This document shows, piece after piece, positions 1-5,509 of a stretch of 7,545 bases of DNA. The position numbers and the translations under genes are program-made. The DNA lies in NCBI GenBank assembly GCA_009699765.1, contig WLNN01000062.1, forward strand, positions 1-7,545, given 5' to 3'. The DNA comes from Actinomycetota bacterium (GTDB lineage Bacteria > Actinomycetota > Actinomycetes > Nanopelagicales > Nanopelagicaceae). The first letter of the stretch is position 1. Every line of letters starts with the position of its first letter. A model generated the notes under the pieces. It was given only the letters and a program-made list of their open reading frames with translations. It had not been told where the DNA came from and made no database searches.

Positions 1-259
1 CCTGGCGGGCCAAGATTGCAACGCCAGCCATCTCTGACATTGGTGCAACAACTGACTGTGTGAGGCCATCTTCTGAGAAAGCTGCCTCGCGAGTAATCGT
101 CAGATTGGCTGATGGCGCCTCTGGAAAGTTAAGTTGGGTTGCCGAAGGAAAGTCGAGGCCGTTTGCAGTTGGCTGTGCAACAGTAAGAACGGTGAAGGTC
201 GCAACAAGGGACCAGATCGCGCGCTTCTTCTTAATTGACTGTGCAACAAGTACTGACAT
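1..259 (-). CDS. Secreted protein of unknown function, N-terminal part (runs off the left edge)
   Basis: An open frame of 86 codons runs from an ATG at 259 to the window edge with no stop. A good ribosome site, GGGAGG, lies 6 nt upstream. The N-terminus looks like a Sec signal peptide: a basic stretch KKKR (residues 10-13), then a hydrophobic segment AIWSLVATFTVLTVA (14-28), then small residues TANG around 31-34 where signal peptidase could cut. The mature start is rich in A, S, T and P and I do not recognise a domain in the part visible. Genes beside the PIN-PhoH gene in other actinobacteria are often secreted cell-wall hydrolases (lytic transglycosylase or resuscitation-factor-like), so an envelope role is a reasonable guess, but nothing in these 86 residues shows it. 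It lies downstream of phoH on the same strand, 288 bp away, so it probably has its own promoter. Confidence 0.75.
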   Translation of the reverse strand, partial: MSVLVAQSIKKKRAIWSLVATFTVLTVAQPTANGLDFPSATQLNFPEAPSANLTITREAAFSEDGLTQSVVAPMSEMAGVAILARQ

Positions 260-335
260 CTTCGACCTCCCTTGCTCTTTGATCCATCTGGATTCCGCCC
301 CTGGCTTTGACCCAAGGGCTGATTTCAAGGCAATA

Positions 336-389
336 GAGTCGCAAGGGATGGGGTGAGTCGCAAATTTTCCCCCGCGTGAGTCGCAAATT
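336..389. repeat. Three direct copies of GAGTCGCAA
   Basis: The 9-mer GAGTCGCAA occurs at 336-344, 355-363 and 378-386, with start-to-start distances of 19 and 23 bp. The last two copies share a longer 14-mer, GTGAGTCGCAAATT (353-366 and 376-389). Read on the minus strand, the direction of the secreted-protein gene, the unit is TTGCGACTC, and the copies lie about 75-130 bp upstream of that gene's ATG. This placement suits operator sites for a regulator, but no regulator is identified. The spacings are not multiples of one helical turn, which weakens a simple side-by-side binding model. Confidence 0.6.
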
Positions 390-407
390 CTCAGGATTAG
401 GGGCGAA

Positions 408-416
408 TGTGGATAA
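408..416 (-). promoter_or_regulatory. Isolated DnaA-box match (TTATCCACA)
   Basis: The minus strand reads TTATCCACA, an exact match to the TTATNCACA DnaA-box consensus. It is alone, with no cluster, AT-rich unwinding element or dnaA/dnaN genes nearby, so it is not an origin. It could be a regulatory or titration site, or chance. Confidence 0.25.
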
Positions 417-467
417 GTAAAAGTGCTGGTCAGGTAGGAGAAAGTCCAGAATGTCCGATATGTGACT

Positions 468-498
468 GTGAGATTAAAAGAAGACCCTTTTGGCTCAC
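468..498 (-). other. Interrupted stem-loop in the gap
   Basis: GTGAG (468-472) pairs with CTCAC (494-498). Inside it, AAAAG (476-480) pairs with CTTTT (487-491) around a 6-nt loop, and ATT/GG forms an internal bulge. The structure is modest and AT-rich. It could be part of a leader RNA or chance. Confidence 0.25.
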
Positions 499-519
499 CT
501 ACGAAACGACTCTAATCAA

Positions 520-536
520 CCAGGAGCCAATCCTGG
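520..536 (-). terminator. Short hairpin just after phoH, possible weak terminator
   Basis: CCAGGA (520-525) and TCCTGG (531-536) form a perfect 6-bp stem with a 5-nt loop, starting 11 nt after the phoH stop codon. On the minus strand it is followed by TTGATTAG, with no real U-run, so an efficient intrinsic terminator is doubtful. It may instead be an RNA 3'-end stabiliser. Confidence 0.3.
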
Positions 537-547
537 AGCGACCAAAA

Positions 548-1843
548 CTAAGAAGAGATCGGACCTTCAAGAAGCTCTGTCACCAAGGCGGCGATTGGCG
601 AGCGCTCGCTTCTGGTCAAGGTGATATGAGCAAATAGTGGGTGGCCCTTGAGGGTCTCGACAACTGCGACGACTCCGTCATGGCGACCAACGCGCAAGTT
701 ATCGCGCTGGGCAACATCGTGGGTCATAATCACCCGAGAATTCTGCCCGATTCGAGACAAGACAGTTAAGAGAACTCCTCGTTCGAGGGATTGCGCCTCA
801 TCAACGATTACATATGAGTCGTGAAGTGAGCGACCGCGGATATGGGTGAGTGGAAGAACTTCAACTAGCCCCCTGGAGAGAATCTCATCAATGACATCTT
901 GGCTAACTAGAGCCCCTAAAGTATCGAAGACCGCTTGGGCCCATGGCGACATCTTCTCGCCTTCGCTACCAGGCAGATATCCGAGCTCTTGTCCGCCAAC
1001 TGGATAGAGAGGGCGGAAGATAACAACCTTCTTATGTAGGCGCTTCTCCATTACTGCTTCTAGTCCGGCGCAGAGAGCGAGCGCTGATTTACCGGTTCCG
1101 GCGCGACCACCGAGGGAGACGATGCCGATGGATTCATCGAGGAGAAGATCTAGCGCAATGCGTTGTTCAGCTGAACGACCGTGTAGGCCAAATGCGCTGC
1201 GATCTCCTCGAACCAATTGCAATCTCTTATCTGGGGTTACGCGAGCGAGAGAGCTGCCCTTTTCGGAGTGAAGAACTATTCCGGTGTGGACTGGCAAAGT
1301 GTGTGCTGATTCGTGCTCTGCAAAATCTGATGTGTAGAGCTCATCAATAAGTGAGTGCCCAACTGAAAGTTCTTCGATTCCAGTCCAACCACTACCGGAA
1401 ACGAGTTCTGCTAAATACTCCTGTGCCTCAATGCCAACGGATGAGGCCTTGACTCGAAGTGGCAGATCCTTAGTGACAAGGACTACATGCTTTCCCTCGG
1501 ACATGAGGTTTTTGGCAACTGTCAAAATACGAGTGTCATTGTTGGAATCGCGTAAGAAACTTGAAGGGAGTGAACTTGTATCAGAGTGATTGAGTTCGAC
1601 TGTAAGCATGCCACCTTCTGGGGTGACTTTTAGCGGCCGATCGAGTCGACCATGTTCGATACGCAGATCATCAAGAGATCGTAGGGCTGCACGCGCAAAA
1701 TAGCCGAGTTCTGGGTGGTCGCGTTTATTCTCGAGTTCGCCAATAACTACAATGGGAACAACTACTTCATGTTCTTCAAATCTGGTGAGTGCTCCTGGAT
1801 CTGCTAGTAGGACCGAAGTATCGAGAACATACGTTTTCAGCAT
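548..1843 (-). CDS. phoH2: PIN-PhoH fusion protein (PhoH2-type RNA helicase/ribonuclease)
   Basis: This protein of about 431 residues has two domains. Residues 2-150 form a PIN ribonuclease domain with acidic residues in the expected places: D8 in [12 protein letters not shown]36 in GELENKRD, D103 in [10 protein letters not shown] and D126 in VTKDLPLR. Residues 210-431 form a PhoH P-loop ATPase with Walker [10 protein letters not shown] (245-253), Walker B VIVDEAQ (345-351) and a THDVAQRDN motif near 374. Mycobacterial PhoH2 proteins of this architecture have ATP-dependent RNA unwinding and cleavage activity; that role is transferred by homology. I chose the ATG at 1843, which begins directly before the usual KTYVLDTS start of the family. 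A TTG at 1867 would add 8 residues. There is no ribosome site, but a TATCTT -10-like box lies 6 nt upstream, so translation may be leaderless. Length and motifs look complete. Confidence 0.95.
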   Translation of the reverse strand: MLKTYVLDTSVLLADPGALTRFEEHEVVVPIVVIGELENKRDHPELGYFARAALRSLDDLRIEHGRLDRPLKVTPEGGMLTVELNHSDTSSLPSSFLRDSNNDTRILTVAKNLMSEGKHVVLVTKDLPLRVKASSVGIEAQEYLAELVSGSGWTGIEELSVGHSLIDELYTSDFAEHESAHTLPVHTGIVLHSEKGSSLARVTPDKRLQLVRGDRSAFGLHGRSAEQRIALDLLLDESIGIVSLGGRAGTGKSALALCAGLEAVMEKRLHKKVVIFRPLYPVGGQELGYLPGSEGEKMSPWAQAVFDTLGALVSQDVIDEILSRGLVEVLPLTHIRGRSLHDSYVIVDEAQSLERGVLLTVLSRIGQNSRVIMTHDVAQRDNLRVGRHDGVVAVVETLKGHPLFAHITLTRSERSPIAALVTELLEGPISS

Positions 1844-1849
1844 TTCCAA

Positions 1850-1877
1850 AAGATACGGTCTAGTCAAACAAGTAAAA
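1850..1877 (-). promoter_or_regulatory. Possible leaderless promoter of phoH
   Basis: On the minus strand TATCTT (1855-1850) ends 6 nt before the ATG at 1843, which would put the transcription start on the A of the start codon. A weak -35-like TTTTAC lies 16 bp upstream (1877-1872). The 77-bp space after uppS leaves room for an internal promoter. The -10 is fair and the -35 is poor. Confidence 0.3.
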
Positions 1878-1920
1878 GTTCGACACGCCTAACGAATTTC
1901 AGATGTAATTTAGAATTTAC

Positions 1921-2697
1921 CTAAGCGCCGAGGCGTCGTTGTCGCTGGCTGTAATCGCGGAGAGCACGCAAAAAATCAACCCGACGAAAATCTGGCCAAT
2001 AGGCTTCACAGAAGTAGAACTCCGACAAGGCCGATTGCCACAATAAGAAGCCGCCAAGGCGTTGTTCTCCGGAAGTGCGGATCAAGAGATCTGGATCTGG
2101 TTGGCCAGCGGTATAAAGATGGCGGCCAATGGCTTGTGCATCAATCTCGGCGGTTGCTTCCTTTAATGTGCGGCCAGCATCAGCTTCCTCTTGAAGGAAT
2201 CCTTTTACCGCATCAACTATCTCGCGTCGTCCGCCATAGCCAACTGCAACATTAACCTGCAGCTTGCTCTCTTTGCACTCAGCCAGGGTAGATAGCTTTG
2301 CGGCAAGTGGTTCGGGTAAAACATCTAAGGCGCCAACGGCTTTGATGCTCCATCTTTTGCGAGCTGCCAAATCGTCAACGATTTCACTAATTACTTCGAG
2401 CAAGGTGGCAACTTCTTCAGGGCTGCGTTTGAAATTATCGGTAGAGAGCATCCATAAGGTCACAACTTCTACATGAGTCTCTTCGCACCATCCCAAGAGA
2501 TCAGCGATTTTTTGAGCACCGCGCTTATGGCCATATGGATCTGTTGAATCAGGATTTTGCTTCGCCCAGCGACGGTTACCATCCAAGGTCACACCAATAT
2601 GGCGAGGAGTCTTTGCGAAGTCGAGATTGGCAATAATGCGGCGCTCATAAATCGGATAGAGCAGGCGCTTAATCTGACTACGAATACTTTTGAACAA
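1921..2697 (-). CDS. uppS: Isoprenyl transferase, cis-prenyl diphosphate synthase family
   Basis: This enzyme condenses isopentenyl diphosphate with an allylic diphosphate to make Z-polyprenyl diphosphates, the precursors of the lipid carriers for peptidoglycan and other envelope polymers. All conserved regions are present (258-residue numbering): HIGVTLDGNRRWAK with catalytic D39, GHKRGAQKI (56-64), the STDNFKRS segment (85-92), NVAVGYGGRREI, and the C-terminal block RTSGEQRLGGFLLWQ followed by SEFYF with E226. Actinobacteria often carry a short-chain (Z-farnesyl) and a long-chain (decaprenyl/undecaprenyl) paralogue, and I cannot tell which this is. The start is uncertain. I prefer the TTG at 2697, just ahead of the family-typical RLLYPIYERR stretch, overlapping the upstream gene by 20 nt. 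A TTG at 2742 would add 15 residues. Neither has a strong ribosome site, so translation may be coupled to the upstream gene. Confidence 0.93.
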   Translation of the reverse strand: MFKSIRSQIKRLLYPIYERRIIANLDFAKTPRHIGVTLDGNRRWAKQNPDSTDPYGHKRGAQKIADLLGWCEETHVEVVTLWMLSTDNFKRSPEEVATLLEVISEIVDDLAARKRWSIKAVGALDVLPEPLAAKLSTLAECKESKLQVNVAVGYGGRREIVDAVKGFLQEEADAGRTLKEATAEIDAQAIGRHLYTAGQPDPDLLIRTSGEQRLGGFLLWQSALSEFYFCEAYWPDFRRVDFLRALRDYSQRQRRLGA

Positions 2698-2977
2698 TTT
2701 TCCGCTCTGCGATAAATGAAGCGAAAGGAATGGTGCCGGCAAGAATTAACAAACCCATCAAATAAAGCTTGAGGCGCTTTTGAACACCGAGTTGAAGAAC
2801 GGTCAAAATGTAGGCGATATAGAAATAGCCATGTGCGATTGGAACAACAATAAGAATTTTATGGTTTTCGACGAGGTCAAATATGTACTTTGCCGGCAAG
2901 TAGGCAAAGCAGAGAAGGAGAAGGTTTACGCCACAGATAATGGCCATCAATCGAAAGCGGCTCAATGGGGTTTTCAT
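2678..2977 (-). CDS. DUF3817 small integral membrane protein
   Basis: This 99-residue protein matches the DUF3817 family of actinobacterial membrane proteins. Three hydrophobic segments are visible, at about residues 9-30, 40-62 and 70-90, and the C-terminal TIPFASFIAERK is characteristic of the family. Molecular function is not known. The start is an ATG at 2977 with AGAGGA about 13 nt upstream, a rather long spacing; a second Met at residue 11 would cut into the first membrane segment. It begins 18 nt after the SURF1 stop and its end overlaps the uppS start, so it is surely co-transcribed with both. That position suggests a membrane-assembly or envelope role, but this is only inference. Confidence 0.9.
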   Translation of the reverse strand: MKTPLSRFRLMAIICGVNLLLLCFAYLPAKYIFDLVENHKILIVVPIAHGYFYIAYILTVLQLGVQKRLKLYLMGLLILAGTIPFASFIAERKIVQKYS

Positions 2978-2995
2978 AGCGAAACTCTAATCCTC

Positions 2996-3709
2996 TTATG
3001 AGGCAGAATCATCATTTTCGCGGCGCTTATAGAAAGGAGCCCAGAGAACCAGTATCGCCATAATCCACCAGGTGGCTACATAAGAGATGTGTTGCCAGTA
3101 AAAGCCTGGGACCTTGCCCTTGGGGATATCTAGAGCCACTCGCTCGCGGGTGATCTTGCCTTCCCGATAACTCTCTGAATCCGCTGAGATAAATCCATCG
3201 TAGAGTTGAAAATCTGTAACTGAAGTCAGCACGCTGCTGTCGAGACGAGATATCTGCATTGATGTTGTGGGCGCACGATCTTCATATTGGCTCGGATAGA
3301 TGGTTCCTGTAATCGTGACATTTGTAGACATCGCGATTTCTGGAGAATTCATTCGTTCGCTCCAGAGTCCGCGTACGACCACAATTGCAGATTCGGTATC
3401 GACCTGCATTAGTGCAACTTCTAAATCAACAATTTCTCCATCAGATAACTTCTGATTCGGCGCCTTGTAATTACCGACATAAAATCCAGATGTAGTTACT
3501 TTTTTGCCAAAAGCATTTACGGGAAGCGCTCCGTTAGGGGATGTGATGCTGTTGAGCGGATAAATGGTTTGGTCTACCTTAACTACTGCTTTCTGAGATG
3601 CAGATAATTCGCGCGCACGATCGAGTTGCCAAAGGCCTAGCAGGATAAAGACGGTAGTGATGGCAAGGACAAGAATTGCCGATGTTAGCTTCTTAATTTT
3701 GTCCGTCAT
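2996..3709 (-). CDS. SURF1-family cytochrome c oxidase assembly protein
   Basis: The predicted product has 237 residues with the SURF1 plan: an N-terminal membrane segment (about 8-26) ending in GLWQLDRA, an extracytoplasmic middle domain with a VVVRGLWSE stretch matching the family's conserved RG-W region, and a C-terminal QHISYVATWW segment (H207) leading into a second membrane helix. SURF1 proteins help assemble subunit I of haem-copper oxidases, probably at haem a insertion, so the organism likely respires aerobically with an aa3-type oxidase. I chose the ATG at 3709. It overlaps the preceding 45-residue gene by 17 nt, which fits translational coupling, and it puts the membrane segment near the N-terminus as expected. 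An open frame extends to a TTG at 3778 (23 more residues), but that part is the small gene read in another frame. No oxidase subunit genes are in the window. Confidence 0.9.
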   Translation of the reverse strand: MTDKIKKLTSAILVLAITTVFILLGLWQLDRARELSASQKAVVKVDQTIYPLNSITSPNGALPVNAFGKKVTTSGFYVGNYKAPNQKLSDGEIVDLEVALMQVDTESAIVVVRGLWSERMNSPEIAMSTNVTITGTIYPSQYEDRAPTTSMQISRLDSSVLTSVTDFQLYDGFISADSESYREGKITRERVALDIPKGKVPGFYWQHISYVATWWIMAILVLWAPFYKRRENDDSAS

Positions 3710-3830
3710 CTTCTCGGTTCTGCATGCGGGTATATCGCTTATAGAAACTGCGCAACAAAAGAGCTGTTGCCGTGACAAGTAGGATCATTGTCAGAGAGCC
3801 AGCAACGCCCATATCCACATCTTTATTCAT
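3693..3830 (-). CDS. Small single-pass membrane protein, 45 residues
   Basis: An ATG at 3830 opens a 45-codon frame ending in TAA at 3693-3695. GGGAGA lies about 8 nt upstream as a ribosome site. The product has a short N-terminus (MNKDVDMG), one hydrophobic stretch (about residues 9-26, ending TATALLL) and a basic tail RSFYKRYTRMQNRE, so a membrane helix with a cytoplasmic basic C-terminus is likely by the positive-inside rule. Its 3' end overlaps the SURF1 ATG by 17 nt. It is the first gene of the minus-strand cluster and starts 14 bp from the divergent DUF4307 gene. Small membrane proteins follow mca in this neighbourhood in other actinobacteria (for example Rv1083 in M. tuberculosis), and this may be a shortened relative. 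That equivalence is inference, and function is unknown. It is short enough to be missed by gene callers. Confidence 0.7.
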   Translation of the reverse strand: MNKDVDMGVAGSLTMILLVTATALLLRSFYKRYTRMQNREDDGQN

Positions 3831-3844
3831 GAGAAGATTCTCCC

Positions 3845-4261
3845 ATGTCGGATGCGAACTTCCAAGGTGAGAGTAATAACAGTGACGTCTTTGATTTCAA
3901 TGACCGTTACGGGGTTCGTTCGCAGCGCGCATGGGTTCCATATGCACTTAGTTTTGCAATTATTGGTGGAGCTTGGTTGATATGGGCTGGGGTGCATCAT
4001 GCAGAACCAGAGATTTCACATTCCTTGATTTCATTTAATAATGCCGACCCACGCAATACAGAGATTAGATACACAATCGCTCGTCGAGATCCTTCACAAG
4101 TTGCAATATGCATCATCGCCGCACGCGATTTAGATAAAGTGATAGTTGGACAGATTGTGGATCACATACCAGCGACTTCAGGCACAACTGAGCGCACTGT
4201 GAGAATTCCTTCGCGCGCTGATGCAGTAAATGCAGGCGTAGAAACTTGTTACCTGGACTAG
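3845..4261 (+). CDS. DUF4307 single-pass membrane protein
   Basis: This 138-residue protein fits the actinobacterial DUF4307 family. It has a short polar N-terminus with the family-typical DRYG (residues 20-23), one membrane segment (about 31-49, VPYALSFAIIGGAWLIWAG), and a soluble, probably extracytoplasmic domain with beta-rich character. Function is unknown. In mycobacteria the family member Rv1081c lies next to greA, and here too greA follows, 24 nt after the stop. The ATG at 3845 has no strong ribosome site; only GAGAAG, 8 nt upstream, could serve. Its start lies 14 bp from the divergent small membrane gene, so its promoter must lie within that gene; TTGTCA (3788-3793) with TATCCA (3812-3817) is one weak candidate. 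Confidence 0.9.
   Translation: MSDANFQGESNNSDVFDFNDRYGVRSQRAWVPYALSFAIIGGAWLIWAGVHHAEPEISHSLISFNNADPRNTEIRYTIARRDPSQVAICIIAARDLDKVIVGQIVDHIPATSGTTERTVRIPSRADAVNAGVETCYLD
3873..3900 (-). promoter_or_regulatory. Possible promoter of the small ORF-SURF1-DUF3817-uppS cluster
   Basis: On the minus strand TTGAAA (3900-3895, five of six to TTGACA) lies 16 bp from TATTAC (3878-3873, four of six to TATAAT). The predicted start near 3866 gives a leader of about 36 nt before the ATG at 3830. The site lies inside the 5' coding region of the divergent DUF4307 gene, as it must given the 14-bp gap. Confidence 0.35.
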
Positions 4262-4285
4262 CTCTTTCCAGTATTCTTGCCCGCT

Positions 4286-4765
4286 ATGAGCGCACAACAG
4301 ACTTGGCTTACACAAGAAGCAGCAGATCGTCTCTCTGCTGAATTGGCACACCTTGAAGGTGAAGGTCGTAAAGAGATCACTGCCAAAATCGAAGCTGCTC
4401 GCGCCGAAGGTGACCTAAAAGAAAACGGTGGCTACCACGCAGCTCGTGACGAGCAAGGCAAGATGGAAGCTCGTATCCGCCAACTCAAGCAGATGCTTGA
4501 AAATGCTCACATTGGGACTCCACCAGCTAGCGCTGATGGAAAAGTTGGAGCAGGAATGGTTGTTACTGCAGTGATCGCTGGCGATGAAACCAAGTTTTTA
4601 CTCGGCTCACGCGAAATCGCATCAGGAGATATTGATGTTTATTCGGAGAAATCTCCCTTGGGAGCTGCAGTTCTAGGTGCTGAAATCGGTGCAACCGTTT
4701 CTTATAAGGCGCCAAGCGGCCGTGAAATAAAGGTTGAAATCAAGGCTGCAGAGTTCTTCGCGTAA
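4286..4765 (+). CDS. greA: Transcription elongation factor GreA
   Basis: The 159-residue length matches the family. The N-terminal half is the coiled-coil that enters the RNA polymerase secondary channel; its tip carries GDLKENGGYHAARDEQGK, with the acidic pair D43 and E46 that positions Mg2+ for cleavage of the backtracked transcript's 3' end. The C-terminal half (about 85-159) is the FKBP-like domain that binds polymerase, including the LGSREI and APSGREI strands. I chose the ATG at 4286; an in-frame TTG at 4277 would add three residues. No Shine-Dalgarno sequence is present. TATTCT (4272-4277) ends 8 nt before the ATG, so a leaderless transcript is possible besides read-through from DUF4307. 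No anomalies in the protein. Confidence 0.97.
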   Translation: MSAQQTWLTQEAADRLSAELAHLEGEGRKEITAKIEAARAEGDLKENGGYHAARDEQGKMEARIRQLKQMLENAHIGTPPASADGKVGAGMVVTAVIAGDETKFLLGSREIASGDIDVYSEKSPLGAAVLGAEIGATVSYKAPSGREIKVEIKAAEFFA

Positions 4766-4780
4766 TCTCGAGCCTTTTCA

Positions 4781-5509
4781 ATGACAACTTCACATCCAAT
4801 TTTTCCGCCATTTTCTATTGAGGATGCGCGCAAGCAAGTCAGCGTTGAAGTTGTCACTTATGGCGAAGAAGCTGATCAATTAATTGAGTTCTATGGGGAC
4901 TCTTCGCTAACCAATAAAACCATCGTATTAATCCATGGTGGTTATTGGCGAAATATCTTTGATCGCGAACACTTACGCCCACTTGGAGTCGCTCTCGCAA
5001 AAGCAGGGCATTACATTGCAATTCCAGAGTTTGCTCGAAATGCTGGTAATCCTGAAATCACAATTAGAGATTTATCTGCAGCGCTGACGGCGATGAGCAA
5101 TCGCAAATTAACGCTTATCGGTTATTCCAGTGGCGGCCATCTTGCACTTGTTCTTGCAAATAGTTTTCCAGTTGTTGATTCCATAATCGGATTGGCACCT
5201 GTCACTGATTTAGTCGAAAGCCAAGTGAGAGAATTAGGTCGCGGCGCTGTCCTTGAATGGCTTGGTTGCAACGCCTCTGAGCGTCCAGATTTAGATCCAA
5301 TGCTCCGTCCGCCAGTCACTTCTCGCGTGAGATTTATTCAGGGAAGTGCTGATGAGCGAGTTCCACTTGATATCACTGAAAAATACGTGGCAGCAATGAA
5401 ATCTCACGGGCAGGAAATCGAGTTTGAAGTTCTACCTGGAACCACTCACTTTGAAATGATGGATGTTCCAAGCGTTACTTTGGGCGCAATTCTTAACGCA
5501 ATTAATTAA
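4781..5509 (+). CDS. Alpha/beta hydrolase, arylformamidase (kynurenine formamidase)-like
   Basis: The 242-residue protein has the alpha/beta hydrolase core. The oxyanion-hole motif HGGYW is at 52-56, the nucleophile elbow GYSSGG at 114-119 puts Ser116 as nucleophile, and Asp191 (GSADERVP) and His223 (PGTTHFEMMD) complete a plausible catalytic triad. HGGYW before the nucleophile is typical of arylformamidases and related esterases, which hydrolyse N-formylkynurenine or ester bonds. The exact substrate cannot be read from sequence, and no kynurenine-pathway genes are nearby. There is no signal peptide, so it is likely cytoplasmic. It begins 15 nt after greA on the same strand with no clear ribosome site, so it is probably co-transcribed. 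Its stop codon overlaps the convergent ABC permease gene by 8 bp. Confidence 0.85.
   Translation: MTTSHPIFPPFSIEDARKQVSVEVVTYGEEADQLIEFYGDSSLTNKTIVLIHGGYWRNIFDREHLRPLGVALAKAGHYIAIPEFARNAGNPEITIRDLSAALTAMSNRKLTLIGYSSGGHLALVLANSFPVVDSIIGLAPVTDLVESQVRELGRGAVLEWLGCNASERPDLDPMLRPPVTSRVRFIQGSADERVPLDITEKYVAAMKSHGQEIEFEVLPGTTHFEMMDVPSVTLGAILNAIN

Larger units (their letters stand above)
260..547. other. 288-bp gene-free stretch between phoH and the secreted-protein gene
   Basis: I see no convincing gene here. The stretch is presumably the 3' end of the phoH transcript plus the promoter and leader of the secreted-protein gene. It holds three direct copies of GAGTCGCAA (336-386) and a short inverted copy (CGACTCT, 507-513). 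It also has a match to the DnaA-box consensus at 408-416 and two stem-loops (468-498 and 520-536). The gap is conspicuous because every other intergenic distance in the window is under 80 bp. A 5' regulatory leader or a small RNA is possible. I tried to fit the c-di-AMP (ydaO) riboswitch, which often precedes actinobacterial cell-wall hydrolase genes, and could not. Confidence 0.6.

Noticed and set aside
60..356. Plus-strand 98-codon frame
   Set aside because: It is mostly antisense to the secreted-protein gene, which has a good ribosome site and signal peptide. The frame runs through the repeat region and its product looks like no protein family.
408..416. Replication origin, from the exact DnaA-box match
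   Set aside because: It is a single box with no cluster, no AT-rich unwinding region and no origin-linked genes.
260..420. c-di-AMP (ydaO) riboswitch, suggested by minus-strand GGGGCGGAATCC near 290-301 and by the downstream secreted protein
   Set aside because: The other conserved parts (the GGTACGG-type core and the 3' AGCCCGA...CGTCAGCTAACC segment) cannot be found in the right order.
407..637. Plus-strand 76-codon frame encoding a Cys-rich stretch (CPICDCEIK) that resembles a zinc-knuckle
   Set aside because: Its second part lies antisense over the 3' end of phoH, it has no ribosome site, and only three clustered cysteines plus one distant one are present. The resemblance is probably chance.
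2264..3001. Plus-strand frames of about 70 codons over uppS and DUF3817
   Set aside because: They are antisense to genes with clear family motifs, and have no start signals or recognisable product.
3710..3778. N-terminal extension of SURF1 by 23 residues from a TTG at 3778
   Set aside because: This DNA encodes the small membrane protein in another frame. The extension has no ribosome site and would put Cys-rich polar sequence before the signal-anchor.
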